64,000 nt of DNA from Phoenix dactylifera (lineage: Eukaryota; Streptophyta; Magnoliopsida; Arecales; Arecaceae): contig NC_052399.1 of the NCBI RefSeq assembly GCF_009389715.1, forward strand, positions 5,768,585 to 5,832,584, read 5' to 3'. Shown one piece after another: positions 10,817-23,614 of this stretch. The notes under the pieces were generated by a model. It searched no databases, was not told where the DNA came from, and saw nothing but the letters and a program-made list of their open reading frames with translations. Position numbers and translations under genes: made by a program. Positions within the stretch are counted from its first letter, which is position 1, and each line of letters starts with the position of its first letter.

Positions 10817-13762
10817 TCACCCACTAGTGTTAGGCGTCGTCGACCTGCTTTCCCATCTCTCTGTGACAGCATCCGGCGAATAAGGTAGAATATTTTTCAG
10901 TAAGCTGGCATCTTCCTTCGCTGGAACATCAGTGTCCACCACTTTCTTGGTCTTGTACTCTCCACTCTCTATCTCTCTCAGCACCTCTAGAGCCTCCTTA
11001 ATGGAAGGTCTCATCTCCCTCTCTAGCTGCAAGCACCTGAATGCAAGTTCAGCCACCAGGGTGATCATTGTCTTCATCTCCCAATCTGTCTGATATCCAA
11101 GACTTGGATCCACCAACTGGTCAAGCTGGCAATTCTGGATCTTAGTTGTTGCCATGTTAGCCAAATTGATCTCATGACGGGTCCTATTGGTATCGACAGC
11201 CGGTTTTGATGATATGAGCTCTGCCAGTACCACCCCAAAGCTGTAGACATCACTTTTGTCGGTGAGCTGGTAGCACTGATGGTACTCCGGATCAACGTAG
11301 CCAGGGGTGCCCTGCGGAGCGGTGGATACATGGGTTGCGTCAAGCGGGAAGAGTCGTGACAGCCCGAAATCAGCTACTTTCACATGGAAGCTGTCGTCAA
11401 GCAAGATGTTGTTGGTCTTGACATCCCGGTGGATAATTTGTGGTTCAACTGCATGGAGGTAGCCAAGCGCATCAGCTGTTTCGATGGCGATGCTCAACCG
11501 GATAGGCCATGTAAGGCCTCCTTCCTGTGCTCGAGGGCCATGGAGGTGATCTGAAACGGTGCCATTGGACACGTACTCATACACAAGTAGGAGTTCGCGG
11601 CTGTGGCGCGAGGTGCAGCCGTAGAGGGACACAAGGTTCTGGTGGCGAAGGCAGGAGAGGATTTTGACCTCATTCATGAACTGCTCCACACGCCTGTAGT
11701 TGTGTTCATACAGTCGCTTGACCGCAACTACACGCCCATCTCGGAGCTTTCCTGTACAAAGGCAAGGCATCAGTTTCAATGGATACATTTCTGCAATATA
11801 TAGAGTCTTATAGACAAAGGAAGGGAGAAGATGAATTAGTTTGAATAAGAAGGGCAGCTAAATTAGCCTCAGATCTGGAACCAAACTGTTTATATGACGT
11901 CAGATACCAAGTTGTTTGTACCTTTGTAGACGGTACCAAAGCCTCCATCACCTAGTTCTTTGGAGGCACTAAAGCAATTAGTGGCCTCCTCAAGTTCCTC
12001 ATAGGTGAAGATGGTGGTCTGGTACTCACTTTTGCCCAATTCAGGGTCGTTCTTGAAGCATGGCTCGGAAGAGGCGGTTCGACCGAGCAGGATTGAAGAC
12101 GTCGAACGCTGCTTCCTCTTTCTGTGCTTGTACCAGGCAAGGCAGAGTAAGCTTGCAACGATGATGGCTCCCACGCCTGCACCAACTCCTGCTCATGATA
12201 ACAACAGGAACTACATAACTACATGATTATTTCATAAAAATAGGAGAATTTTGAGGTATCAGAATGCTTAAAAAATTTGTTCAGAAAAAAAGAGAAAAAA
12301 AACTAATATTCCACTTATACAATATGAGTACGTAGAATGGTGTGATGGATTCTGCTTTGCTTCAAAGGTGTTAATTATGACATACAACTTATAGGCAGGG
12401 ATTTGTATTAATTTATATAGCTGCTCAGCTGAGTTGAATAGTGATAGGTTTTTTAGCATTATGATTATTCTACAACAATTTATAGTGATTTTGTTTGAAA
12501 AGCGAAGGTAACTTAAATAGAGATCTTGATACCATGTGAGCCAATCCGAGATTATGTTTTGAAGAACTGATTTCCAGTTATCATAAGTAACTGTTACTCT
12601 ATAAACCTTGAAATACTGTACCAAAAAACGACTTCTCATGATGTTTAGAAAGTTGAAAAACATTTGAAGAGATTGGGTTGGTGTTCAGTACCTATTGCAA
12701 TCTTCCTCCATGACTTGCTTTTTTTTTCTGCACGAGATAATCCATCACAAACAGAGTTTAGTACAAAAAGAAAATGATTTTACCAGTTTAATCAGAAATT
12801 AAAACTCTCAGAAATATCTGTTTCCTTTAAAATTTGCCCATTTTCCTTTAGTAAAATTTACAAGTTTCTAAATAATTGCCAGTAATCTAAACCTTAAACT
12901 TCTAGATGCAACTTCATAAGCTAATTTGATTGGTTAATGCAAGTAGCTATCCGTAATACTTTGATGCATAAAAATATTGTAAAAATCGGCAAAAATTCTA
13001 CAGAAATATACTTTGACATTCGTTGTTGCATAGGCACGTGGAATCTCCTCCAGTGTCATGTTTGAAGCATCCCCACTTCTCCCCCTGTAAATGCGAGTAA
13101 ATGGCAGATGATAGGGAAAGGTTATCACGATCTTCCCCGAATGATAGCTTCCATTTGAACAATGGGCTGGGACTGGCCCAGCACGCTGCATGATGAGGTC
13201 CTTCATCCTCTAATCTATTGGAAAAGTGAAGCTGGTACTCTGTGCAAAGACTACGATTATAGATTTCGTGGAAGATGTCGGTAGAACAATTATAATCACT
13301 CAGGTTGCAATTGAAGAATGATTGGTTCTGGCCGACAGACTGAGGAAGGAACAAATTCTCAGATAGATGAACTGGAGGATCAAAATCATAACGTAAATTG
13401 CAGTCTGGTATCTGCAAGCCATTGCCGAACTCTTGGTCTTGAATTATGGTAAAATTTTGAGCGTAGTCAATTATTTCTAAGACGTACCAGTGCTCATGCC
13501 CATGAAATTGAATGATAGGTGTGGAGCCATTACAGGAGACCTTATGATGCCCTACGCATTCAGAAGTGGTGGTGTTTGTGCAGAAAGGAGACCTTATTCC
13601 TACAGAGGAAGGACTGCCGCATGGTAGACTCTTTGGATTCGATGGGGACGAGCAAGAAAGATTGGGGAAAACAAGGAAGATGAAGGGGATTATGAGGCAG
13701 GAAAAGGAAAGAGCCATAGTAAGTAACACCACGAGCTTTGCAGCACAACACACTAACAACAA
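10817..13762 (-). CDS. LRK10L1.2: LRK10L1.2-type receptor-like kinase (gene A), complete
   Basis: Four exons on the minus strand: 13762-13012, 12727-12692, 12188-11922 and 11751-10817. They total 1989 nt, closing in frame at 662 residues. All introns are GT-AG. Residues about 17-38 form a signal peptide. The Cys-rich ectodomain runs to about 250 and is a divergent GUB_WAK_bind/WAK_assoc type ending CLCNNECQ. The 36 nt mini-exon encodes the basic linker KKSKSWRKIAI. The transmembrane helix is about 264-281. The kinase has glycine loop GDGGFG (about 342), VAVK lysine (about 363), HRD (about 459-461) and DFG (about 479). STAPQGTPGYVDPEY and the C-tail match Arabidopsis LRK10L1.2. Expected role: plasma-membrane receptor Ser/Thr kinase with the ectodomain facing the wall. 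Internal Met17 (13714) is an alternative start. Confidence 0.88.
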
Positions 13763-14769
13763 CCAGCCCTCTTATACCACGGCCCTTTTTTTTGAAGGGA
13801 TCTCATTCCCCTGCCCTGATTGCTGAGAGTCTGTGGTTTCATAGATTCCATGCAAGACCATCTGTTTGACTTGGACTGGAGGACTAAGACGCGTGGTAAA
13901 ACCAAAACGTTGAACCCCACCGCGCCCATGTGAAATGAACTGGGAGAGGGAGAGGAGCTTCCATTCAGTTTGTCCTTGCGTTCAGACCTCTCCAAGACTG
14001 CCCAAGAAGTTGGGGAAAAGTGGGGAAAAATAAATTTTGTCCTTCTACTTGACTTCCACAAGCCTGTCGAAGAAGCTGGGGAAAGTGGGAAACAAAAAGA
14101 GGACCGACAGAGAGTGTAAACAATCTTTCTTGCTTGGCACGTCGGAGTTAGAAAGAAAGAAGAGGCGAGCTTCCTGGAAATTTCGGCAATGCTTTTAAAA
14201 ATTCTTGAACTTTGGTAAGGGGAGATAAACAGCATTCAGAAATCCTGCAGATTTCTGGGCAATTGAAAAGACTTGGAAAATGTCAAAGCCTTTCACATCA
14301 ATAGAGCAAAAGCGGCGGTACACCGTAATGCAGGGAACGCGTGGATACCATGGAGAAACTGTTTGTCATCTTTACTACCAACCAGGCATTAAAACAAATC
14401 AAAACAGAATCATGAGTGGTCAGTGGGCAATCATGGAATGGAAGTCTTTAGTCAAAGTCTTCCTAGTTGTCCATAAGCTCCTGGTCTCCTCACATCATTT
14501 TCCAGAGGAAAAACTTGCACCCAATTTGATGCATGATGGGACGTTCAGAGAAAACCTTGCACCCAATTTGTCCTGACAGGAAAGTCTGACTACCATAATT
14601 GTCACCTTAAAATCAGAGTCTTTGTCTATTTGAAATTAGAAAAAAATGGAACTTAATAGCATAATAGGATATCTATTCATTGAAGCCTTTGATGATGCCA
14701 TAAAAATGTGGAGAGAATGATCTGAGGGAAGAGTCATCTGGGGGATGCTGTTCTTACATCCAAGAACGA
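13763..14769. other. Upstream region of gene A
   Basis: Leader/promoter side of gene A on the minus strand. Open frames here have no family features. No clear TATA box was assigned. Confidence 0.4.
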
Positions 14770-15850
14770 CAAAGGTTAGTCGCTGCTTATGTTTGCGAAT
14801 TCCAGCACTATGTAGTAGTAGTTGTAGTTTTATTTTATTATGTAACTATTATAAGCTGTACTTGAGCAGTAGTAGGATGGAGCAATTTCTGGGATGTTCT
14901 GGGCTTCGCGGAGGGAAAGAAGCGTGAGGACCTTATGGACCTTGCCAGGTTTCTTCTAAGCAATTCATCCAAAAAATAGAAAGGTTTCTTCTAAGTAGTT
15001 GAAGTCCTTGCAGTGTGCTGGTTGGGCTGCTGGATGAAGTATCTTCCTATCTATCATTTCTCTTTTCATGTTCTAAATAGTTATTCTATCTTTCAGAAAT
15101 TTTCCCAAAGCTGTTTACATAACCGTAACCTGCTTTCTTTAGGAAAATAGGAGAGTATAAGGCAGGAAAGACCAGCATAGAGAAGAGTCTGAAAGAAAAG
15201 AGAGTGAAACAGGGAGAGGCAAGGAGGAGAATAGAAAGAGATAGGGAGATAGGGAGAATAGAAAGAGATAGAGACTGTCTTCCTATTCTCTTGATTTTTT
15301 TGACAGGATGGCTAATCTACCTTTTCTCTTAACAGTTTTGTGCAAGGATCTGCTGGTAAACAATGCTGGAAGTAAAACAGAGATGTTTATATGGTTCAAA
15401 GATAAAAGGACCCCTCAGCATTGTTTTACAGATAACAATATATGGTGAAAGTAGCTATTGTCAAATAGAACATGATTTATAAAACAAAGACAAGATTTAC
15501 GGTCTAATTGTTAAAGTAGCTGTGAAGATTTTGCTGCGTAGAGAAAGAACAAACAAAAAACACCCAAAAGACATCAATTTATCTTTCATCATCAGCTAAG
15601 TTGATTTCTTCATATAAAAATGTCAAAGTAATTTTCATCAAAAAACAGAAAATGTCAAAGTACTAAACCCTTTCTATTATATTTCTTGACGTGCACATTA
15701 TTTCCTCATAAAAAAGAAAGCTATGAAAGAAATGAATGCACAAGAATTGAAGCAACTGAAAAACATTGACTTCCAAAAGGAGCTCTGCTTGAGCAAAACA
15801 AGGAGAGCTCACCATCAATTCATTAAGATAATGAAAGGATAAATGTGCTT
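14770..15850 (-). repeat. Inverted segmental duplicate, partner at 58325-59615
   Basis: Read on the minus strand, this segment follows 58325-59615 block by block. Shared blocks include CATTATCTTAATGAATTGAT, TCATAGCTTTCT, the stretch around CCCTCAGCATTGTTTTAC, and TACAGCTTATA near the far end. At 58 kb the homologous sequence directly follows a receptor-kinase mini-exon, so this is duplicated intron DNA of an LRK10L gene. Here the mini-exon side is not recognisable. No coding content is seen. Confidence 0.75.
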
Positions 15851-16488
15851 TACTCATCTAACCACCAAAAATCCTAGCAGAGTTGATAGAAAGTAGAGGA
15901 TTACAAAAAAAATTTAGTCTGTTTTAAAAATTCAACAAGATTGGGCCGAATTTTCTGTATCAATTGGGCCTGTTGGGCATCCAAACCTATAGTCTTATAA
16001 AGGCCTATCCTAATCTTAGTCTAAATCCTATTTGTAAGCCTGTTGGACTGCAGAAAGAAAAAAGATCCATGAAAGTTTTCTTATTTCTTCTACAGAATTT
16101 GAGCTAAGGGGTGTATTTGTCTACATGGGCTCTATTCAAATAGACTGCCCACTCCATAAATTCAATAAGAAATCTATTCTAATCCTGCTGGATTTTTTAA
16201 ACAGGCTCTTAAGAGAAACAATAAGTATAGCATGTAACATAAATTAAAAATGTTAAGTATTATAGTTGATCAGTGTCGCTCCAATGCTTATCTCCTTACT
16301 TCTAAAATTCTCCGGTCATACTTGAAAAAAAATTATTTTTTATCTAAGTTTTGAATAATTGGTAGAGGGCTTGATGGTTATATCATTGTGAACTGCTAAT
16401 AAAATGCACAAAACCGAGCAAAACCTAGAACCTAATTGGCCGTTATCTTGGTATTAAAATGGAACTCAAAGTTGTCTGAAAAACTCAC
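15851..16488. other. Sequence downstream of ectodomain exon B
   Basis: AT-rich. If exon B is spliced, this is intron. I searched its minus strand by eye for the conserved mini-exon and found none. Confidence 0.45.
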
Positions 16489-17227
16489 TACAACTTATCC
16501 GATGGATCCGGTCGCGGCAAATACACATGAACGCGTTCTCGCTATGATCATATCCACACTGGCCTTTGCTTGCTCTGCACTCCGTGCAATTCGGTGCTTC
16601 CCAATCCAACAGATATCCATGCTCCAGAAGTGCCTTATAATCGCGGCTTTCCGCTCCTGCAAACCCCAAGACTGGTACCTTCGTGGTCGGACAATCCCCT
16701 GATATCTGGGGGTCTGGCTTGGAGTAATCGTCGCCGATATAAGCAGCATAACTTTTATTAGGATTGCAAGGTAATTCGAAGGAACCGGTCTGCTCTCTCC
16801 GGCAATTGTGGAGGAGGAGAAGTTTCTTGTTGACAGCACTGATACTGAAAGGTGTGCCAGCGAAGGAAAAATCGTCAATAGAAGATGAATTCGAGCAAAC
16901 GTAGTCTGAGAGCTTGGCCTCTGAAAGCCAAATGGATTCGTTGTTGTAGAAGATGCCTAGGATCTGCCTATCTCCGTAGGCCGTTTGGAGATAAGGGATG
17001 TCATCAGAACAGTTCACAATAAAAGTGGGAAAGCCACAGTAGTCTGGTTGCTGCCCTTCAATCCAAAACGGGTAGCTAATGTTCTTGATGCTCCCACAAC
17101 TCTTTGGCTCGCAATCCCCTATCTTTGGATCGGCAGCTATAGCTGTTCTCTCCAAACAGTAGATGTTGATGAAGAAAAAGGAGATGGAGAAGATCCCTCT
17201 GAATTGTAGCAGCAGGTTGGGATTCAT
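16489..17227 (-). CDS. Ectodomain exon B (GUB_WAK_bind + WAK_assoc), no own kinase
   Basis: An open exon of 739 nt from ATG at 17227 to a strong donor (A|GTGAGT) at 16489, leaving phase 1. It has a signal peptide (about residues 1-31). The GUB_WAK_bind domain opens CEPKSCGSIKNISYPFW with CGFPTFIVNC. The WAK_assoc tail is CTECRASKGQCGY ... CICRDRIHRISC. It is closest in the window to the ectodomain of gene F (CEPKICG, YPFW, CGFPSF). Neither mini-exon nor kinase follows before gene A. It may be (i) an alternative first exon spliced to the mini-exon at 12727, which accepts phase 1; (ii) a secreted ectodomain made by read-through, with a stop 23 nt past the donor; or (iii) a relic. The coding sequence shows no damage. 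Confidence 0.75.
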
Positions 17228-19721
17228 TTGGGATGAGCGTAGCGATACAGAGACCTAGGGGGCTGGAGAAAGAGCGAAGTTTAAAAGGTGGGTGATGGTT
17301 GAGTGGTTTGACCAGTCTCTGGAAGTCTAATTTTTCAATTCGATGACTAACAAGTCGTATTTTGAATGGGACAGCAGACAAATGGTTCTCTGGATGCAAT
17401 TCATCTATCAAAGTCAGACAAGTAACTCAGGGCCAAGCTGTGGGATCTTGAAAGTAATAAAGATGAGTGGTTTGACTTCTCTTTGGAGCTGGACCACGGG
17501 ACCGGCCAGAAGGATGGCAGAATACCCTATTTTTTCTCCTAGTGCGTCGGTGGGGCTGCGACTCACCAAGACAGACGCCTTTTATTGTCATGGAAGAATC
17601 CATTCTCCGCATTGTTGCGAGTTTGACCATTCATGTCATCGTCGCTGAGCTAGGATTTGGAAACCTCCGTTAAACATGCTTCACGCGCATGGCAAGCGCA
17701 GCCCCTTGGTGGGCTGGATCATGATATTAAATAACCACATCAAACATGCTTCATGGACATAGGCCGGTGTTATACCCTTTTTTTTTTTTTTTTTTTTTTC
17801 CTTCTTCTTTTTTTTAGTTACATTTTGTATCTTGACTTAGTTGATTGTACTTACGCCAGATTAACTTGAGCGACCGTTTAATCAAAAAAAAAATACACAC
17901 ACATTATAACTGTTATAACAGTTGTCATAACAGTTTCGATCACCTCACGTTATATCATTGAAATAAATAATATAAAAATAATAACAATCATTATTTTCAC
18001 TTAGACTTTCTTTATATACAATAATATTTATTTCAAATTTTAATTTTTTTAAAAAAATTTTCTCAAATTTTTCTCCCAAAATAGTTGCATGGTCCAAAAT
18101 ATAATTATTTTATCTAGTAAAAACAAAACAAAAGAAAGCACCATTATTTCTTTTGTTAATATCAGTTATTTTTCATTATAACACTGTTATAACATTCATT
18201 GTATTAATAATTATTTCAATATTAACATTTTAAAATAGAAAATGGCTGATATAAGTATTATGACTCTCGTTAAGGTTTCATTGGTTGGATGTTTGACAAG
18301 TCAAGTGAGGGAAAAAATCATCTGGGCTTATAATAATTAAGATGGTTGTAACGATTATAGCATGTTTTAATTAATTAATCGCAGTCAAAATACCTCTAAA
18401 TAAAATATGGAAATAATGCTGAGAAGTATTTAGTAAATAAAATGCAGTAATGATAAGGTTGTACATATTTTAAATAATGATGGAATATTTAACTAAAGGG
18501 CATCCTAATGTACCAAGCTTTTGGTACAATTGAACCTAGAGAGGATAAAATGTATGTAGCCCCATTACTGTATGTATGCAAAGAAAGTTTTCCGTGTTCT
18601 AGACCCGTGACACTCTTGCTATGCAGCCTTATTATTGTACTACTGCCTACCCTTCAATAATGGAAGACTTAATTAACAAATAAAAATCATGGCAAATTAG
18701 TTGGACAGTGACCCTTCTTGTACTTTTTAAAGGAACATTGACAATAACTTTATGAAATTTTTAAAGCTGCTAATTTATCTTACCATAAATATGAGCTAAC
18801 GACGTAAGAAGAAATAAAGATGGCAAAAGAAGACAGACAGGACAAATCCAAAGATAGCTGCTTAAGACGATTTACATAAAGATATTGCACAAAATAATCC
18901 ATGCAAAGGACAAAATTTCCCCCCTCTTTCTATGTGTATGCGCATGCGGTTTTGCACACCTTTGCATCCGTAAGAGCATGCAGGTGTGTCTTTTATTACT
19001 TCCCAAGGTTAGCCACAATTCTGAGAATTTCCATCCCAATTGTTATATCTTTTGTCCGAGAATCATTACTCGGACTTTCTACCCTTGTAATTTCAGTTAC
19101 ATTGTTCGTGAGGAGAAACAAAATTTATTAAGGCCAATTCATATGCCAATGTCTCCTACAACTTTGTTCTCTTGAAAACTTATCTTTCAAGTGCTTCAAC
19201 TGCTATTCGGAAAATTGTACTCTGAAATTGATTGTCAGCTATGCATACCTACCAAAATATCATGCGTAAGTTTGCTCGTCATAATAGGAACTTCACCTAC
19301 CGTCGCGTTGTGAATAAGTTATTCAAGTCCGTAAGCTTCATTTTCTTTTTAACTGCCCCTGCCAGCGGTCTCTATTTAAAATGACACCGGTCAGTCTCAA
19401 CGAACTGTTTCAATAAAAAACTACTCCAATGTCAAACTCATGCTCCTTTTAAAAGCCTTTCAAAAGCATCATCTGTTTCTGTTAGGAAGGAACTAATACT
19501 CTCCTAACGCATCAGAAATATCTAATCCTATCAAATAATCTAGGATTCCTAATTCACCTCCACACGCTCCATCACGCCCAAATCAAATACACCTAACCAT
19601 AAACGTTGGCTGGACGCTGACCCAACCCAGATGACACGTCCTGGGCCGAACCAACTTTGTGTTCCAACTAATTGAAAAGATGAAAAACCAAGACAGGGAG
19701 AAGAAAGAAGGGAAGACATAC
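17228..19721. other. Between ectodomain exons B and C
   Basis: The first 100 bp would hold the promoter/leader of B. The rest is AT-rich with a T tract near 17781-17799. No kinase exon or mini-exon was found. Confidence 0.45.
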
Positions 19722-20457
19722 CCCTACAGCCGTCAGGACAGTTGCCGACCACCGTCGGGGCATTGCGATAGACATCGCCGGAACCTTGACAACCTTCGCA
19801 CACTCCCTGCTCCACCGTCCACGTTACGCTGATTCCCTCCTGCATCGCCTCCCCAAAATTCTTCCCGAACAATAACAAATCATACATCGTCCGGTTTATA
19901 GGAATGATCCCAATCGAGCTGCACCTCCCAAGCGGGTTCGACCGCTCCTGAAGAGGCTGCTCGAGCAAACTATAGTATGAATCCAGCTGAATCCCTCCGG
20001 TTGGGCAGGCGATTTTATAGAAGCCGTCCGGAAAGGAGTCCAAGGTGCAGTTGAAGTAGAAAGAGAGATTGAAGTCGAGCCTGGCATAGCTGAAGAGGGA
20101 GGAGTTGATGATGGTGTTGGTGAAGGTGCGAGGACAGCCTTCTCCCGTGAGATCCGGGTCGATGATTGTGAGGATTCTATTCACGTAGTCGATGCTCTTG
20201 ATCTGGTAGGACTTCTTGCTTATGTTAATTGTCAGAATGGATCGATCCTTGTTGCAAGCGAGCTCGAACCCTGGAAAGCCGCAGGACTCGGGCCCGTCAA
20301 GTGGCCGGAACGGGAAGGTGATGTTGTAACGATTGCGTCCGCAGTCGTATGAAGTAGCGGGAGCGCACTCCTTGAATAGAGTGCTGCTATCGGCTTTGGA
20401 AAGCAAGGAAAGCATGAGGAGAAGGATGGGTGAGAGGAGAGAGTATGAAGGGGACAT
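19722..20457 (-). CDS. Ectodomain exon C (GUB_WAK_bind + WAK_assoc), no own kinase
   Basis: Open from ATG at 20457 to a donor (GTATGT) after 19722; 736 nt, phase 1. Signal peptide MSPSYSLLSPILLLMLSLLS. The GUB_WAK_bind region has YDCGRNRYNITFPFR, CGFPGFELAC and IKSIDYVNRILTIIDPDL. The WAK_assoc part has EGISVTWTVEQGVCEGCQGS. The Cys cluster near the 3' end is partly lost: after CEGCQGSGD the usual C-G-Y step reads VYRNAPTVVGNCPDGC. There are several N-glycosylation sites (NIT, NIS, NSS, NLS, NCT, NRT). No kinase follows. The frame runs on past the donor for another 57 codons to a stop at 19549, so an unspliced secreted form is also possible. Confidence 0.72.
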
Positions 20458-21732
20458 CCTGGCCGGGTTCTCTTACTGAATGTTGGGAACCTCGGCATGG
20501 GAAGAAAGTTATTAAGACTTTAGAGGAGACGATTAGATGAGTAGATGGGGTTGGAGAATCCTAGTCAATTGTTGGGGAATCTTAATCAATTGGAAAGAGA
20601 TAGGATTTAGGGACGAAGAAAGAAAAGGGTATGTTGATTCGTTCAAAGCAGGTGATGAGTGACGAGAGATGTTTAATATTTCTTGTTCCTCTAGAGAGTT
20701 GCCGGTTGAGAAATTGACTAGCGCAGTGCTCCGGTCCAGGCCGGCAGGCCGCCACCAATAGAACACCTGGCAGGTGATGGTTGGGTGGATTTGGAGAATT
20801 ATCAAATGGACGACCGGGAGCATTAATTCTAGGCCATTAACTGGAGCACATCAATTTTGGATTGGTCCTGGGTAAAGGGGCCTGGTGATCTAGTGTTGCT
20901 TGGGGTGGGAGAAACCTTGGGCGTCCAAAAGCGTTACACACGCCAGAAAGGGCAAGTTGAAGATGGATTTAATTTAATTTTTTGTAAGTACCTACATGAA
21001 TGTGTATTTAGTCTTATATCAATTATGTGCTTAAAAGATCTTGATATTTATATAGAACTAAAAAAATATAAATAACACCATTTAATTAACTTTTTTAAGT
21101 TAAATTCTAGATTATTATACTTTTTTCTATTGCATCACATCCATTAACATTACTCTTTTTTGTCTTTCCTCGAGACGATATGTAAGAACAACTGATAGCA
21201 AATGAAATTGGCTTTAGATAATTCTTTGTGCTCAGAAACATTGCTTGCTTCATGGCAATATGCTCATAAACCCCATCTTGAAACTCTAATTATCATCACT
21301 CAATCTCCCTAAAATACTTTTCCTAGCAATTCAACATTTGTTTTTGATTCACTCCAATATCTTTTCTATATATAATAAGCTCCAGGAGTGGAGCCCACGC
21401 ATCTCCGTCCCCCTCTTTGTTTCATCTCTACCAACCCATGTGTCAGGTTTTCAAGAAAAAGATTTCTCGAGGCAAATTGCATTTTTTCTAAAGTGAACTA
21501 CTTCAAATCAACCTAATTCACTAGACCTGATCTGTAGCATACCTAAATTCCATGGCTTCTTGGCTCTTTCCTGAAACTATTTTTATCTTTTTTATATAAA
21601 TTTGGCACCTATAACAAAGCTGATGTTTCTCGAATCTTAAAGCTGTGTGATTTGCCTTAGATCTTCAAGTTCTTTCGAATTGAGTAGCTACTTGAAAGAG
21701 AACAACTTGCAGGGTACGGTCCGAATACATAC
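20458..21732. other. Between ectodomain exons C and D
   Basis: Promoter side of C, then AT-rich sequence. The stretch just below 21733 resembles the sequence after the donor of pseudogene P at 30023-30110, so it is old intron DNA of the same gene type. No kinase exon. Confidence 0.5.
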
Positions 21733-22519
21733 CTTCATGACACGAGCCGTTATGCAATCCGTCGGGACAGAAGCAGGGACGATCATCGTCTGAATCGTAC
21801 CCACAAATCCCACCAGAGCCGACGCAGCCTCCGCACCACGCGCTTCCCACCATCCACCTCAAGGCGAACCCCTCCTGCAGCGCGCCCTCGAAGGATATAC
21901 CGCCGCTCACCAATTGCCCCACAACCGTCTTATTCATCGGAAGAATCACAGTTGATTGACACCCGGCTGGCAAACTAAAGTTGTCGAGCCAATAATACCA
22001 GTACAGCCTGGTGATGTCGTCAAAGAGGCAGCCGATATCATGTAGCGGAGGATTTTTTAAGCTGCTGCAGTTGATCAACACGGTGATGTTCAGGTCAAGG
22101 TCGGAGTACTCGAAGAGGAGGTGATCGAAGGTGGTGTTCTCGTCTGGCCTGGGGCAGGACTGGCCGACATAATTCTGGTTTACGATGGTCAGGAGTCTGT
22201 TCGAGTAGTCGACGCCCTTCACTTGGTACTCAATATTTTCCATTTTGATCATGGGTTCTTGGTCGACGCAAGTGAGGTTAAAACCTGGGTAGCCGCAATA
22301 GTCGGGACGGCCATCCACAAGAAACGGATAAGACACATCGATCGACAAGTTTCCGCAGGTAAAAGGTGTCCGAGCAGCACAATCCAAGTATTGTTTGGAG
22401 GTTGCATCGGCGAAAGAAGGCGGCAGCGACGACAAAGTGAAGAAGAGAGCGAGGAGGAAGGGAAGAAACATTTGTTGAAGGAGAAGCTGTAGATGTATTT
22501 TGTCCTGCTTTTGGCTCAT
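21733..22519 (-). CDS. Ectodomain exon D (GUB_WAK_bind + WAK_assoc), no own kinase
   Basis: The ATG at 22519 (MSQKQDK...) precedes a leader ending LPPSFADATS; a second Met 17 residues on starts a cleaner signal peptide (MFLPFLLALFFTLSSLPPSF). The exon ends at 21733 before GTATGTATTC, phase 1 (787 nt). The GUB_WAK_bind domain has FTCGNLSIDVSYPFLVDG, CGYPGFNLTC and [18 protein letters not shown]. The WAK_assoc domain has ALQEGFALRWMVGSAWCGGC and GGICGYDSDDDRPCFCPDG. It is a close paralogue of the ectodomain of gene G and of pseudogene P. The frame is open further upstream, but the added residues have no signal-peptide character. No kinase follows. Status as for exon B. Confidence 0.77.
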
Positions 22520-23614
22520 TGGTTCGGCAGCTTTAAGGAATTTATAGAGCAACCTCGAAGAGAAGGAATGGAAGGAAAATGAGATGAATTGGTTCTTACG
22601 TTGTTTGGTACGTGGCATTTTATCAATGGTTAAAGAGAAATGAAGGGAAAGTGGAACAGAAGATGGCGGCTGGAAGAAATTATTCATAAAATGACAAGCA
22701 TGCCGGTCAAGGCATGGTCGGGCACGCCCCCCCCCCCCCAAAAAAAAGCAGCGTTGGCTCTAAGATATTTCTTCTCTGACTAGTTAAACCGAATGTGCCG
22801 TGCGTTGCCCGTCCGTCAATCGACACAGCCACTGCGCGGCGGTCTTGTTTGTGCACAACATTGGCACGCACCTAGCCAGCCGCTGACGACCCGGTATCTT
22901 GCTTCTAGACGAATTGTATGTTCCACGATATCATTACAATTGAATAGGAGTTGATAAAAAACATTGCAGGATGAGTTAGGCTTAAACTTGCAGGGAAAAA
23001 AAAAACCTCTGTCGGCAATAGCTGGCACGTTGGGACTTCTACAAACAAAGGCTAGCTGGAGCTCAGATATCTAATAATTGATCAATCCAAATTAGTGACT
23101 CTAATAAGTTAACTTAGAACCTTGTCAATCATAAATAGATAAATATTTTATATGAATAGTATTGAAAAATACAAGTTTAGTATGATTTATTCTATATTGA
23201 AAAAGGTGTTGGGGGAGTTTTGGATGTCAGATTTGTCGACGAGTGAAATTTAACTTGTTCCCGTAAAAAAATATACAGAAGCGGATGGAACTCCCAACCG
23301 GTGATCTGTTTCGAGGAGACTGGCAATAAATCCCAGATAATTACTCCATCTTAGTTTCTAATTGTACGTTACATCCATGTTTGAACGAAATCTACAACCT
23401 AATCAATTAAGAACAGTTAATTAACACTATAATAATAAAATTTGTTGTTATTTTGGGTCCATTTTTTAGCATGGAAACATGAGTTTTGCTGACTGATCAT
23501 TGGAAGTCCAACTAGCTAAACTTTTTTTTTTAAAAAAAAGAAATAACTAGCCAAAAATTGTGAAACTTTGAATGCATGTTAAAAAGAGAAGTTTTGAGGG
23601 AAGTAGTCACGTAC
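22520..23614. other. Between ectodomain exons D and E
   Basis: Contains a C-run/A-run near 22728-22747. No kinase exon or mini-exon was recognised. Confidence 0.45.

Noticed and set aside
12268-12663. 131-codon minus-strand frame in gene A
   Set aside because: Lies within intron 2 of gene A between the mini-exon and the transmembrane exon; no domain.
13753-14235. 160-codon minus-strand frame upstream of gene A
   Set aside because: No signal peptide or domain. It overlaps the start of gene A in another frame and looks like promoter/leader sequence.
19549-19721. Coding continuation of exon C past the donor
   Set aside because: Family members splice at the equivalent point. The extra residues have no similarity to the ectodomain; kept only as a read-through possibility.
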